Assembly: GCA_963773625.1 (NCBI GenBank)
Contig: CAVZCJ010000022.1
Coordinates: 62,001 to 126,000 of the forward strand
Length of the DNA stretch: 64,000 nt
DNA from: DATARH01 sp963773625
GTDB lineage: Bacteria; Pseudomonadota; Alphaproteobacteria; ATCC43930; CGMCC-115725
Direction: 5' to 3'
Shown: piece by piece, positions 18,454-27,259 of the stretch
Position numbering within the stretch: position 1 is the first letter of the stretch
Layout of the letters: the number at the start of each line of letters is the position of its first letter
Notes under the pieces: generated by a model
Databases searched by the model: none
What the model saw: only the letters and a program-made list of their open reading frames with translations
What the model was told of the DNA's origin: nothing
Translations under genes and position numbers: made by a program

Positions 18454-19803
18454 CTAACCGACAATTCGACCGAGCGCGGCGACGCTATCCTTGAAGCTCA
18501 CCGCGTTGGTCATGCCCTGACGCAGAAATTCGCCGATCAAGGGCTGCAGCGACACCGCGTGGTCTAATTCGGCGTCATGCCCCGGCCGATAGCCGCCGAT
18601 GGCGATCAAATCGCGGCTTTCCTCGAGGCGATTGTAAAATTGCTTGAAGCGCTGCGCTGCTACGATCTGCTCGAGCGGGACCACCGCGGGCATCACCCGG
18701 CTGACCGACGCGGCGACGTCGATCGCTGGATAATGGCCACGATCTGCGAGTTGGCGCGACAGTACGAGATGCCCATCAAGGATCGAGCGCGCGGAGTCGC
18801 CAACTGGATCGTTGGGATCGTCGCCCTCGACCAGCACGGTATAAAAGGCGGTGATGCCACCCGAGCCTTCGACCCCGTTTCCCGCCCGCTCGCAGAGCGA
18901 CGAAATGCGTCCAAATACCGAAGCGGGATAGCCCCGGCTCGCCGGAATTTCGCCGACCGCGAGCCCGATCTCGCGCTGTGCCATGGCGAAGCGGGTCAGC
19001 GAATCCATCAGCAACAACACCTGATGACCGCGATCACGGAAGTACTCGGCGATCGCGGTCGCGCGGTAGGCTCCATGCACCCGGCCCAAGGCGGACTCGT
19101 TGGCCGGCGCGGCGACGACAACGGCTTTTGCCAGCCCATCGCAACCAAGGATGCGCTCGACAAATTCTTTGACCTCGCGGCTTCGTTCACCGATGAGCCC
19201 AACCACGACCACATCGGCACTCGTGTATCGCGCCATCATACCCAACAGCACGCTCTTCCCCACGCCACTCCCCGCAAACAGCCCGAGACGCGAGCCACGG
19301 CCCACCGAAAACAGCGCATTTATTGAACGAACACCGACATCTAGCGGTTCCTCCACCATGGCGCGCCGCATCGGATTGAACGACCGGCCGAACAGCGGTA
19401 CCCGGTCGGCGGCGCGAATCTGCCCCTTGCCGTCGATTGGCAGCCCGCTGCCATCAACGACCCGGCCAAGAAACTCCGGACCGACGGCGACCTCCATCGT
19501 GCGGCCGGCGGGGATCACCCTGGCCCCGGGGGCGAGACCATCAGCCTGGCCCTCGGGCATCAAGAGCACGCGTCCCCCGTCGAAACCGACGACCTCGGCG
19601 GACAGAAGCCGTCCCGACTCGCTCTCGACAAAGCAGCGCTCACCAATCGCTACATGGATGCCGCGCGCCTCCATCACCAACCCGACAGTGCGTACCAGGC
19701 TGCCATGCACTTTGATCCCGTGATCGGTAGTCAGCAGCCGAGCCTGGTAACGTTCTAGGCTGCTCACCAGACGCTGGGCGAAGCCGTCGCCGTCGGGCAT
19801 CAA
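18454..19803 (-). CDS. fliI: Flagellum-specific ATPase FliI
   Basis: 449 residues. Walker A is GSGVGKS at about 178-184 and Walker B VLLLMDS at about 262-268; PASRGYPASVFGRISSLCER is the conserved F-type/T3SS ATPase stretch. It energises export at the base of the flagellum with FliH and FliJ. ATG 19803 overlaps the fliH stop by 4 bases. Confidence 0.96.
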   Translation of the reverse strand: MMPDGDGFAQRLVSSLERYQARLLTTDHGIKVHGSLVRTVGLVMEARGIHVAIGERCFVESESGRLLSAEVVGFDGGRVLLMPEGQADGLAPGARVIPAGRTMEVAVGPEFLGRVVDGSGLPIDGKGQIRAADRVPLFGRSFNPMRRAMVEEPLDVGVRSINALFSVGRGSRLGLFAGSGVGKSVLLGMMARYTSADVVVVGLIGERSREVKEFVERILGCDGLAKAVVVAAPANESALGRVHGAYRATAIAEYFRDRGHQVLLLMDSLTRFAMAQREIGLAVGEIPASRGYPASVFGRISSLCERAGNGVEGSGGITAFYTVLVEGDDPNDPVGDSARSILDGHLVLSRQLADRGHYPAIDVAASVSRVMPAVVPLEQIVAAQRFKQFYNRLEESRDLIAIGGYRPGHDAELDHAVSLQPLIGEFLRQGMTNAVSFKDSVAALGRIVG

Positions 19804-20555
19804 CCGACCTCGCCGTCGAACAACGCCAGCATCACCGCGCGCCAGCGCGACGAAAGCGTGAGATTAACCTGCGATCCCCCCTCGTTCGTTCGCGGATTCC
19901 AGCGGCGGTCCTTGGTGGATCGGCTTTCTCCATCAGCAATAACCAGGCATCCGCCCGCCTCCACCGTATCGTCGGCCACCAGCGTGGCGTGCCCCGCTTC
20001 GGCCTCGGGCACCAGCTTGCGAATGAGCTCGAGATCGGCGGGATTTAGCAATACCCGCGGTGAGCCCATCTCAAGCGGCACCTTGGCGATGGCTTCCCGC
20101 ACCAAGCGGACAAGAAATTCGTGCGAACTCTTGACCTCGCTGCCGATAACACAGCGGGCGATCTCAAGCGCGAGTGCGACAATCGCCTCCTCGACCGGTT
20201 GCTCCATCGCCGCGAGCGGGCCGCCAAGTCTGCCGATGATCGCGGCGAGCCGATTGGCGGCCTCGGCCGCGCTAGCCTCTCCCGCCGCAACGCCCTCGGC
20301 ATGGCCGGCGGCATAGCCTTTCTCTCGACCCTCCTCGAAGCCGCGCTGCAAACCTTCAGCGCGAGCCTTGGCAAATTCTGCTGCGATCGCCTCAGCATGG
20401 TTACCATTACTAACAACGGCGCCGCCTGCGTCGCCCGTCGCATCCGGGTCAGGAATTGCGACGGAGGTATTCGGCGCCGTCTCGGCGGGCTCCTGGAGAG
20501 ACGGAAACTGGAAGGGCAGCACCGTGCTTTCCGAGAGGTTGAGCCGCGTGCTCAT
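19800..20555 (-). CDS. fliH: Flagellar assembly protein FliH
   Basis: 251 residues from ATG 20555, which shares a base with the stop of the preceding gene (TGATG). The N-terminal half is Glu/Ala-rich with GxxxG-like repeats (GFEEGREKGYAAGHAEGVAA), the FliH hallmark, and the C-terminal half resembles the V-ATPase E/FliH domain (ALEIARCVIGSEVKSSHEF, SPRVLLNPADLELIRKL). It anchors and restrains FliI. A longer in-frame reading up to 21101 overlaps motB and is rejected. Confidence 0.9.
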   Translation of the reverse strand: MSTRLNLSESTVLPFQFPSLQEPAETAPNTSVAIPDPDATGDAGGAVVSNGNHAEAIAAEFAKARAEGLQRGFEEGREKGYAAGHAEGVAAGEASAAEAANRLAAIIGRLGGPLAAMEQPVEEAIVALALEIARCVIGSEVKSSHEFLVRLVREAIAKVPLEMGSPRVLLNPADLELIRKLVPEAEAGHATLVADDTVEAGGCLVIADGESRSTKDRRWNPRTNEGGSQVNLTLSSRWRAVMLALFDGEVG

Positions 20556-20830
20556 CAGCCCTCCTGCAACCACAGGGCGCGCACATAGCCGAACCCGAGC
20601 TTGCCAAGTGTCAGTGCCAGCTGCAGCCCCGAGATGATGAGCCAGGCACCGACAAAGTCTGCCAGCAGGCGCAGCGCTCCCATCGCCAGGTAACCCCACA
20701 TGGGCGCGTCCGTAACGCCACCACCATCCTGGTATGCAACAAACCAGTAGAGACCGAGCCCCGCCGCCAACAGCACCGGCTTCATCGCCGGTTTGGTGGG
20801 AGCGCCTTCGCGCCGCGCCGATCGTGCCAT
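20555..20830 (-). CDS. Small membrane protein of unknown function between motB and fliH
   Basis: 91 residues. A basic N-terminus (ARSARREGAPTKPAMK) is followed by a first hydrophobic segment (PVLLAAGLGLYWFVAY, about 17-33) and a second, longer one (about 45-75), then a short tail. It is tightly coupled to fliH (shared base) and 26 bases after motB, so it is co-transcribed with motor and export genes. I do not recognise the family. It could be a stator- or gate-associated membrane protein, but that is inference from position. Confidence 0.7.
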   Translation of the reverse strand: MARSARREGAPTKPAMKPVLLAAGLGLYWFVAYQDGGGVTDAPMWGYLAMGALRLLADFVGAWLIISGLQLALTLGKLGFGYVRALWLQEG

Positions 20831-20856
20831 CGCTAGATTGCTTCCCGGCTGGCCGG

Positions 20857-21861
20857 TCAGGGTTGTGTCGGCGGGGGTGGCGGCGCGCCCGTGGCGGCTG
20901 GCGTTCGGTCTGCCGCGCTGCCGAGCAGGCGGGTGTGGGCCGGATCGCTGCCTTCGAGTGGTGACACGACCACGATCGAAACCCGCCGGTTGCTTTGCCG
21001 TCCCTCGAGCGTGTCATTGGCCGCAACGGGGTGATACTCGCTGAAACCGGCGCCAACCAAGAGCGTCGGGTCGATGCCGGCAGCCGCAAAACGCTTGACA
21101 ACGGAGATCGCCCGGGTGGCCGACAAATCCCAGTTGGAATCGAATTGCGAGTTGTGGATCGGGACGTTGTCGGTGAAACCGTTGACCTGAATTTGATAAT
21201 GCAGATCGGCCAGAATCTTCGCTATCTCGTCGATGATCGGCATCGCGGCCGGGACCAACTCGGCCTTGCCGCTGTTGAACAGCACCTGCTCGTTGATGTC
21301 GATGACGACGCCGAGGGATTGCAGCGAGATATGCACCTGGCCCTTGCCGACCAGCGCGGCGAGCGCCTTCGTCAGCTGGTCATAGGCGGCGTCGAGCCCC
21401 TGGATACGCTGTTCAACCTTTTGCCGCAGCTTTGCGCCCGGGGCGTTGGGATCATCGGTTGATTGGGTCTGGCCCTGCTGGGGTCGATCTGGTGAGAAAC
21501 CTAGCGGTATCTCCGGTCCGGTTTGGGTCTGGTTCGGCTCACCGGTGACCTGTTGTTGGCGTAGCGCGGGCGGCAGGTTCTTAATCTGCATCTCACGAGT
21601 AATCATCGGCAGATGGACCGGGTTCGGCATGGCGGTAAACGGCGCGCGCTGCGCCGCCGCGAGCCCGGTATCCTGGACATGGGTGGTGCGCCCAATGAAC
21701 GCGGTCGAAAACGACTCCGCCATTTGCTGAAACTTGGACGAGTTAATCGTCGATACCGCGTACATGACGACGAAGGTCGCGAGCAGCAGCGTGGTGAAAT
21801 CCGCATAGGAAATGATCCACCGCTCATGATTTGGCGGCTTCTCTGGTTCCATGGGCTTCAT
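20857..21861 (-). CDS. motB: Flagellar stator protein MotB
   Basis: 334 residues. The single membrane helix begins with YADFTTLLLATFVVMYAVST; Asp21 is the ion-carrying residue. A Pro/Gln-rich plug and linker region follows (about 50-170), then an OmpA-like peptidoglycan-binding domain (NGFTDNVPIHNSQFDSNWDL, ATRAISVVKRF, GRQSNRRVSIVV). With MotA it forms the stator in the inner membrane. It ends in a Pro-rich tail. motA lies 33 bases upstream. Confidence 0.95.
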   Translation of the reverse strand: MKPMEPEKPPNHERWIISYADFTTLLLATFVVMYAVSTINSSKFQQMAESFSTAFIGRTTHVQDTGLAAAQRAPFTAMPNPVHLPMITREMQIKNLPPALRQQQVTGEPNQTQTGPEIPLGFSPDRPQQGQTQSTDDPNAPGAKLRQKVEQRIQGLDAAYDQLTKALAALVGKGQVHISLQSLGVVIDINEQVLFNSGKAELVPAAMPIIDEIAKILADLHYQIQVNGFTDNVPIHNSQFDSNWDLSATRAISVVKRFAAAGIDPTLLVGAGFSEYHPVAANDTLEGRQSNRRVSIVVVSPLEGSDPAHTRLLGSAADRTPAATGAPPPPPTQP

Positions 21862-21894
21862 TCGCGTTCTCCTGCGTCAGGTGCGGCGCGTTGA

Positions 21895-22710
21895 CTAGTC
21901 GGCCCCGGCTGGGCTGGGGCTAGCCGCCGGCTCCTCCTCGCCGCGCTCGCCGGCCTCGGCCGCTTCGCCGTGTTCAAGGAAACTGCGCAATTTCATCTCG
22001 AGCTGCAGCGGGCTCTCGAGGATAGCGATGCCGATCATGCCTTCGACGATCATCTCGAGGCGGCGGACTCGGCGCTTGACGAGAAATTTCAGCTTCGCCG
22101 CGACCGGCAGCAGAAACAGGTTGGCGAGGCCCACGCCGTAGACGGTGGCGACAAACGCCGTCGCGATGCCCTCGCCAAGCTTCGAGGGGTCATCGAGATG
22201 CGACATCACTGTGATAAGGCCCATCACAGCGCCGAGGATGCCAACTGTAGGAGCGTATCCTCCCATCGCCTCGTACATCTCCGCGGCGACCATCTCCTCA
22301 TGCGCCGAGGTCTGGATATTGGTTTCGAGCACGACCCGGATTTGCGGCGCCTCGATGCCATCGACGACAAGACGCAAGGCCTGGCGGATGAACGGGTCGG
22401 TCTGCTGCTCGGCAATCGGATCGAGCGCGAGGACGAATTGGTGGCGGGCGATGCGCAGCCAGTCCGTGATCTGGCGCAGCTGATCGGTACGGTCGTCCTT
22501 TGGGGGAAAGAATACCCACAGCAGCATCTTCAAGCCGCGCAGGAAGATGCTGAGCGGGGTTTGCACCAGGACCGCCGCGAGGGTGCCGCCGCACACGATG
22601 ACAAAAGCCGAGAATTGCAACAGCGCACCCGGGTTGCCGCCATCGAGCAGCATCGAGGTGATGATCGCGCCGATCCCCAACACCAGGCCAATTGTCGATA
22701 GAAGATCCAC
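21895..22710 (-). CDS. motA: Flagellar stator protein MotA
   Basis: 271 residues, four membrane segments. MDLLSTIGLVLGIGAIITSM starts helix 1; EAMGGYAPTVGILGAVMGLI and FVATVYGVGLANLFLLPVA are the conserved helix 3 and 4 motifs. The cytoplasmic loop carries the charged residues that touch FliG. The pattern (DGGNPGALL, HLDDPSKLG) is close to PomA/MotC-type stators, so sodium coupling is possible. It starts 1 base before the fliA stop. Confidence 0.93.
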   Translation of the reverse strand: MDLLSTIGLVLGIGAIITSMLLDGGNPGALLQFSAFVIVCGGTLAAVLVQTPLSIFLRGLKMLLWVFFPPKDDRTDQLRQITDWLRIARHQFVLALDPIAEQQTDPFIRQALRLVVDGIEAPQIRVVLETNIQTSAHEEMVAAEMYEAMGGYAPTVGILGAVMGLITVMSHLDDPSKLGEGIATAFVATVYGVGLANLFLLPVAAKLKFLVKRRVRRLEMIVEGMIGIAILESPLQLEMKLRSFLEHGEAAEAGERGEEEPAASPSPAGAD

Positions 22711-23520
22711 CTAGCCCCCCGAGTCCGACAACGGCGAAGCCGCCTCGCCACGCCAATCGGCCAATAGGTCGCGAAGCATCAACAGCGCGCGGCCGTGTGC
22801 CCGGCACACCGTCGATTTGTCGAGGCTCAGCACATTGCCTACCTCTTCCATGTTGAGTTCTTGCTCGTAGTAGAGTGAGAGAACGAGCTTCTCCCGCTCC
22901 GGCAGTTCCGCGATCGCCTCTGCGAGCGCCGCCATCATGCGGCTGCGATCGAGTTCTGCATGCTGATCGTCGACGGCGCTCAGCCCGGCATCGCCTGCAT
23001 CGTCGAACTCGTCGATGTGCAGCAGGTTGATGCCGGCAATTTCAACGAGCAACGCGTGGTAGTCACCGAGCCCAATCTGCAGTTCGCTGGCGATCTCGTC
23101 GTCGTTGCCATCGCGACCGAGGCGGCGCTTGACGACGCGCATCGCTTCGCTTGCCGCTTTGGCGAGCCGCACGATACGCACCGGGGCCCAGGTGTCGCGG
23201 CGAGCCTCGTCGATCATCGCGTTGATAATCGAGCGCTGCAGTTGTCGGTCGGTCGGCGATGCGATCGCGCCGACGCGAACGAGGCGCAAGACCGCGATCA
23301 GACCGGCCTGAATTAAGTCGTCAAGCTGGATGGTCTCGGGCATTCGCCCCTTGAGGCGCAGCGCCAGCCGCTTCACCGCCGGTACGAACTGCCGAATGAC
23401 CTCGCCCTCGTCGAGCTGCGCCTCGTAACCGCCGTGAAAGCCGCCCCGCGGCGTCGGCGCGGTAGCATCCCCGGCGACATCCGGGCGCTCCAAGAGCTGG
23501 GCTTCGGGCTCAGTCGCCAT
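22711..23520 (-). CDS. fliA: Flagellar sigma-28 factor FliA
   Basis: 269 residues from ATG 23520, with GAGGAAA about 10 bases upstream; it overlaps the flhA end by 11 bases. Region 2 (RMPETIQLDDLIQAGLIAVL, about 59-78), region 3 (LGRDGNDDEIASELQI) and region 4 (ELPEREKLVLSLYYEQELNM then EEVGNVLSLDKSTVCRAHGR) are in order. It should direct late flagellar genes, though none (flagellin, cap) are in this window. FliA is uncommon in alphaproteobacterial flagellar systems. No flgM is seen nearby. Confidence 0.9.
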   Translation of the reverse strand: MATEPEAQLLERPDVAGDATAPTPRGGFHGGYEAQLDEGEVIRQFVPAVKRLALRLKGRMPETIQLDDLIQAGLIAVLRLVRVGAIASPTDRQLQRSIINAMIDEARRDTWAPVRIVRLAKAASEAMRVVKRRLGRDGNDDEIASELQIGLGDYHALLVEIAGINLLHIDEFDDAGDAGLSAVDDQHAELDRSRMMAALAEAIAELPEREKLVLSLYYEQELNMEEVGNVLSLDKSTVCRAHGRALLMLRDLLADWRGEAASPLSDSGG

Positions 23521-25624
23521 CGCCCGGTTTCCTCGGACGGCCAAGCAGCTCGACGACCTTTATGCGCTTTTCCGGCGGGATCTCGGGGAAGGCGAAGACC
23601 CACACGGTCGGCTGCACCGGCCGCAGCAGTTCCGCCGCCAGTTCGCGCAATTCCGGCCGCGTCACGAGGGCAGCAACCGAAGCCGCTTCCTCAAGCCGTG
23701 CCGCGGCCGTGGCGGCAGCGGCACGAAGTTCGGCAGCCAATCCCGGCTCGATGCCAAACGCGCCAGTGCCTGCCGAAAGCCGCACCACCTCCTGCAAGAG
23801 CTGCTCGAGATCAGGCTCGAGTGCCATTACCCTGAGCTCGTCGATCGCGCCAAATACGAGTTGAACGATGTACCCGCCGAGTTTCTGACGGACGATTTCG
23901 GTGAGGGCGCGCGGCTCCTGTGTCGTTGCCGCGCCATCGATCAGCGCGCCGATAATCGTCCTGAGATCACGAATTGGCACGCCTTCGGCCAGGAGACCTC
24001 GCAGCACCGCGTGCACCGCGCTCATCGACAGAAGCTTTGGTGTAAGCTCCTCGACGAGTTTGGGGATGAGCTTGGCGAGGTAGGCGAGGACGGCGTCGAG
24101 CTCGGCGCGGCCGAACAGATTCTCGATATCGTCACGAACCACGCGCTCGAAATGAGTGGCGACGACGACCGTCGCGTCGAACACTGTGTAGCCCGCGGCG
24201 CGCGCCTGGTCGGCCGTTGCCGGCATGATCCAGTGCGCCGGGCGGCCGAACACCGGATCGCGGGTCAAAATGCCCTGAACTTCGGCCAGCGTGTTACCCG
24301 AGGCCATGGCTAGCAACCGGTCTGGATGAACCTCGCCGGCGGCGCGCTCGACCCCGTAGACGAGGATGCGATAGCCGGTGGAGCGCAGATCGGGATTGTC
24401 GCGGACATGCACGACCGGCACGAGAAAGCCGAACTCGCGCGACAACTGCCGGCGCACCGCGCGCAGCCGGTGCAGCAACCCACCCTCGCGGTCCTTGCTG
24501 ACGAGGCTGACGAGCCGATAGCCGACCTGGATCTCCAATGGCTCGACCAGCTCGACCACCCCGATATCGATCTCGCCCGTCTCGGCGGCGGGTGGCGGTG
24601 GCGGCGGCGCCATCCGCGCACGCGCCTGCTCTTTTCCGATCCAGCGCGCAGTCGCGCCGAGCAAGACGGCGAAGGCGAGAAACGGCAAATGCGGCATGCC
24701 GGGAATGAGGCCGAACAGGCCAACCATCCCGCTGGCCAGCCACCACGCTTTCGGATAGATCGCCAGCTGGGAGACGATTTGGTTGCCGACATCGACGCCG
24801 GTCGCTACGCGGCTGACGACGATGCCGGCGGCCGAGGAGATGATCAGGGCCGGGATCTGCGCCACCAGCCCGTCGCCGATGGTCAGTAGCGTGTAGGTCT
24901 GGCCGGCCTCCGAGAAATTGAGCTCGTGCTGCCAAACCCCGATGATCAGCCCTCCGACCAGGTTGATAAAAAGGATCAGCACCGCGGCGACCGCGTCGCC
25001 CCGCACGAACTTGCTAGCGCCGTCCATTGCGCCAAAGAAATCGGCTTCCCGCCCGACCTCCTGGCGCCGGCGGGTTGCCTCCTCCTGGTTGATCAGGCCG
25101 GCGTTGAGATCGGCGTCGATCGCCATCTGCTTGCCCGGCATCCCGTCGAGGACGAAGCGGGCGGCGACTTCGGCGATGCGCCCGGCGCCCTTGGTAATGA
25201 CGACGAAGTTGATGATGACCAGGATGGCGAATACGGCGATGCCGACGGCGTAATTGCCGCCGACGACAAACGAGCCGAACGACTTAATGACCCGGCCAGC
25301 AGCAGCGGTGCCCTGATAGCCATCGAGCAGGATGACGCGCGCCGCTGCGACGTTAAGCGACAGCCGCAGCAGCGTTGTCATCAGCAGCAAGGTCGGGAAC
25401 GACGAAAACTCCGTCGGCTTCGCCGTGTACAGCGTCGCCAACAAAATCATCAGCCCGAAGCAGATGTTGAAGGTGAAGAGGATATCGAGGGCGAATGGCG
25501 GCAGCGGCACCACCACCATCGCCAGGATGAGGACAAAACCCGTCGGCCCGGCGAGCGACGGCAAATGCCGCCGCATCGCGGCGAGATTGAACCCGCCCGC
25601 GGTCGGGGCCGCCGGCATGCTCAT
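23510..25624 (-). CDS. flhA: Flagellar export gate protein FlhA
   Basis: 704 residues. About eight membrane segments lie in residues 1-330, with the conserved cytoplasmic loop GAMDGASKFVRGDAVAAVL, then a cytoplasmic C-terminal domain (about 350-700) that forms the nonameric ring docking export chaperones (LLSMSAVHAVLRGLLAEGVP). ATG 25624 overlaps the upstream FliQ-like stop by 4 bases, and fliA overlaps its end. Confidence 0.96.
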   Translation of the reverse strand: MSMPAAPTAGGFNLAAMRRHLPSLAGPTGFVLILAMVVVPLPPFALDILFTFNICFGLMILLATLYTAKPTEFSSFPTLLLMTTLLRLSLNVAAARVILLDGYQGTAAAGRVIKSFGSFVVGGNYAVGIAVFAILVIINFVVITKGAGRIAEVAARFVLDGMPGKQMAIDADLNAGLINQEEATRRRQEVGREADFFGAMDGASKFVRGDAVAAVLILFINLVGGLIIGVWQHELNFSEAGQTYTLLTIGDGLVAQIPALIISSAAGIVVSRVATGVDVGNQIVSQLAIYPKAWWLASGMVGLFGLIPGMPHLPFLAFAVLLGATARWIGKEQARARMAPPPPPPAAETGEIDIGVVELVEPLEIQVGYRLVSLVSKDREGGLLHRLRAVRRQLSREFGFLVPVVHVRDNPDLRSTGYRILVYGVERAAGEVHPDRLLAMASGNTLAEVQGILTRDPVFGRPAHWIMPATADQARAAGYTVFDATVVVATHFERVVRDDIENLFGRAELDAVLAYLAKLIPKLVEELTPKLLSMSAVHAVLRGLLAEGVPIRDLRTIIGALIDGAATTQEPRALTEIVRQKLGGYIVQLVFGAIDELRVMALEPDLEQLLQEVVRLSAGTGAFGIEPGLAAELRAAAATAAARLEEAASVAALVTRPELRELAAELLRPVQPTVWVFAFPEIPPEKRIKVVELLGRPRKPGDGD

Positions 25625-25884
25625 GACAGCATCGCCGGAAAGCCGCTCAGGATCGCGACGGCGAAGCCTTCAAGCTGCCGCAACAGCCACGGCCCCAATA
25701 GCGCCAGGGCAAGCGCGGTACCAAAAAACTTCGGCACGAAGCTGAGCGTCGGCTCATTGATCTGGGTAACGGCGAGCAGGATGCTGACCACAACGCCGAT
25801 CGCCAAGATGACCCCGAGGATCGGCCCGGCAACGTAGAAGATCGTCAGCAGCGCGCCTTGTGCCGCCTGCGTTACGCCATCCAT
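25621..25884 (-). CDS. fliQ: Second FliQ-like export gate protein
   Basis: 87 residues with two membrane helices around LAVTQINEPTLSFVPKFFGT and a closing ALLGPWLLRQLEGF, an excellent match to the FliQ consensus, better than the copy at 16010-16279. It is coupled to flhA by a 4-base overlap and starts 8 bases after fliN. Two fliQ genes in one locus are unusual. The fliQ-flhA pairing resembles a gene order seen in alphaproteobacterial flagellar operons. It may supply extra or mixed FliQ subunits or be a relic of gene exchange. Confidence 0.9.
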   Translation of the reverse strand: MDGVTQAAQGALLTIFYVAGPILGVILAIGVVVSILLAVTQINEPTLSFVPKFFGTALALALLGPWLLRQLEGFAVAILSGFPAMLS

Positions 25885-25891
25885 GCCAATC

Positions 25892-26303
25892 CTAGCCCGA
25901 TCGCCTTTGACCGTCGGCCTGGTTCACCACCTCGACAAAGCGCAGGCCCAGTTTCTCGGCGTTGACGAGGACGACCTCGCCACGGCCGATCAACACGCCA
26001 TTGACGCGGACATCGAGCGGTGTTCCGGGACCACGGTCCAATTCAATGATCGACCCGCGTCCGAGATTGACGACATCGCGGATCGGCACCTCGGTTCGGC
26101 CGAGCTCGACCGAAAGGCACACGGGGACGTCGAACACCAGGTCGATCCGTCCGGGTGCCACTGCGTCTCCACCATGGGCCGGGGCGGCGCGCACGCCATT
26201 CGGCTCCGCCTCGAGCTTGGCAAAGGGAGACGAGTTCGGCCGCTGGCCCGGCAGCCAACTCAACGGCCTCCGCTGGCGCTGCGTCTGTCAATTCATCGGC
26301 CAT
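25892..26303 (-). CDS. fliN: Flagellar motor switch protein FliN (frame broken near its N-terminus)
   Basis: The C-terminal domain is clearly FliN/SpoA: FDVPVCLSVELGRTEVPIRD, GRGSIIELDRGPGTPLDV, GEVVLVNAEKLGLRFVEV. The natural start is ATG 26303, overlapping the fliM stop (ATGA), giving MADELTDAAPAE and so on, but the frame is lost at about 26224 in a run of A on the plus strand; removing one base restores ELVSLAKLEAEPNG. Otherwise translation would need a TTG at 26263. FliN forms the bottom of the C-ring and docks FliH. The gene is essential for motility, so a sequencing error is likely. Confidence 0.85.
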
Positions 26304-27259
26304 CAGCGATCCCTATCTGCGACGTCGGTCGGCACCAGCCGGTGGTCGGCCGAGGATGCCAAGCGCTCTTCGATCAAGACGCCGATCTTGCGCCCGCGCC
26401 GCCCCCAGCGGCCCTTGAACAACGGGACGCCGCCCGCCTCGACGACAAGGGTTTCCGGCCGGTCCATCTCGAACACATTTCCCGGACGTAGCGCGATGAG
26501 ATCGCCAACGCTGACCTCAATCCTGCCAAGCTCGACATTGAGAGTGATCGCCGCCTGCGCGACGTTGGCTTTCAGTGTTTCCGACCAATGCAGATCCTGG
26601 TCGGCCACCTCCGCGACCACGCCTGAGGTCAGCCGATCCTGCAGCGGTTCGACCCCGGCATATGGGGCATAGATGTCGAACCGGCCCTTGGCTTGCTCGA
26701 TGGAGATATCGAACGAGCTGACGATGATGAGCTCTTCGGCGGCGCCGAAGCCGGCGAATTGCGGATTGGTCTCGCTGCGCAGGATTTCGACCTCGAACTG
26801 GCCAATGGGCTGCCAAGCGGCGACGAGCTGCTCCAACGTTGTCTCGACTACTCTCCGCATCGATTTGAGCTCGAATGGGGTGAAATCGCGGTTCGCCATG
26901 TTGATCGGGAAGCGGCCATTGCCGCCGAATCGGCTCTCGACAATCGAGACGACAAGCGGCGCCTCGACCGCGAGAACCAGCGTTCCGCGCAGCGGCCTTA
27001 TGTTGAACAAGGTAAGATGCGTCGGGCTCGGTATCCGCTCCATCAGTTCGCGGTGCTCGACGTACTCGATCCCCGCCGGAGCGACGGTCACCGAGCGGCG
27101 CAGGTGCTGCAGAAGCGCGGCGCGCAGGAAACGCGCAAAACGATCGTTGATCCGCTGCAGCGTTGCTTCGAGCACCGACATCCGGTTCCTCGCCGCACCG
27201 GATTTGGCAACGAGGTCGAAAGTGTCTGGCGGCGAGACCTGATCTTCGACGTCAGACAT
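26303..27259 (-). CDS. fliM: Flagellar motor switch protein FliM without the CheY-binding N-terminus
   Basis: 318 residues. The middle CheC-like domain (TLQRINDRFARFLRAALLQH, SIVESRFGG) and the C-terminal SpoA domain (LGRIEVSVGDLIALRPGNVF) are typical. Usual FliM starts with an LSQ-EIDALL peptide about 40 residues ahead of the core; here only about 12 residues (MSDVEDQVSPPD) precede the core-start segment, and no such motif is present. It forms the C-ring between FliG and FliN. It overlaps the fliK stop by 8 bases. Confidence 0.93.
   Translation of the reverse strand: MSDVEDQVSPPDTFDLVAKSGAARNRMSVLEATLQRINDRFARFLRAALLQHLRRSVTVAPAGIEYVEHRELMERIPSPTHLTLFNIRPLRGTLVLAVEAPLVVSIVESRFGGNGRFPINMANRDFTPFELKSMRRVVETTLEQLVAAWQPIGQFEVEILRSETNPQFAGFGAAEELIIVSSFDISIEQAKGRFDIYAPYAGVEPLQDRLTSGVVAEVADQDLHWSETLKANVAQAAITLNVELGRIEVSVGDLIALRPGNVFEMDRPETLVVEAGGVPLFKGRWGRRGRKIGVLIEERLASSADHRLVPTDVADRDR

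Noticed and set aside
20556..21101. Long N-terminal extension of fliH
   Set aside because: It overlaps motB and the small membrane protein; ATG 20555 is coupled to the preceding stop codon.
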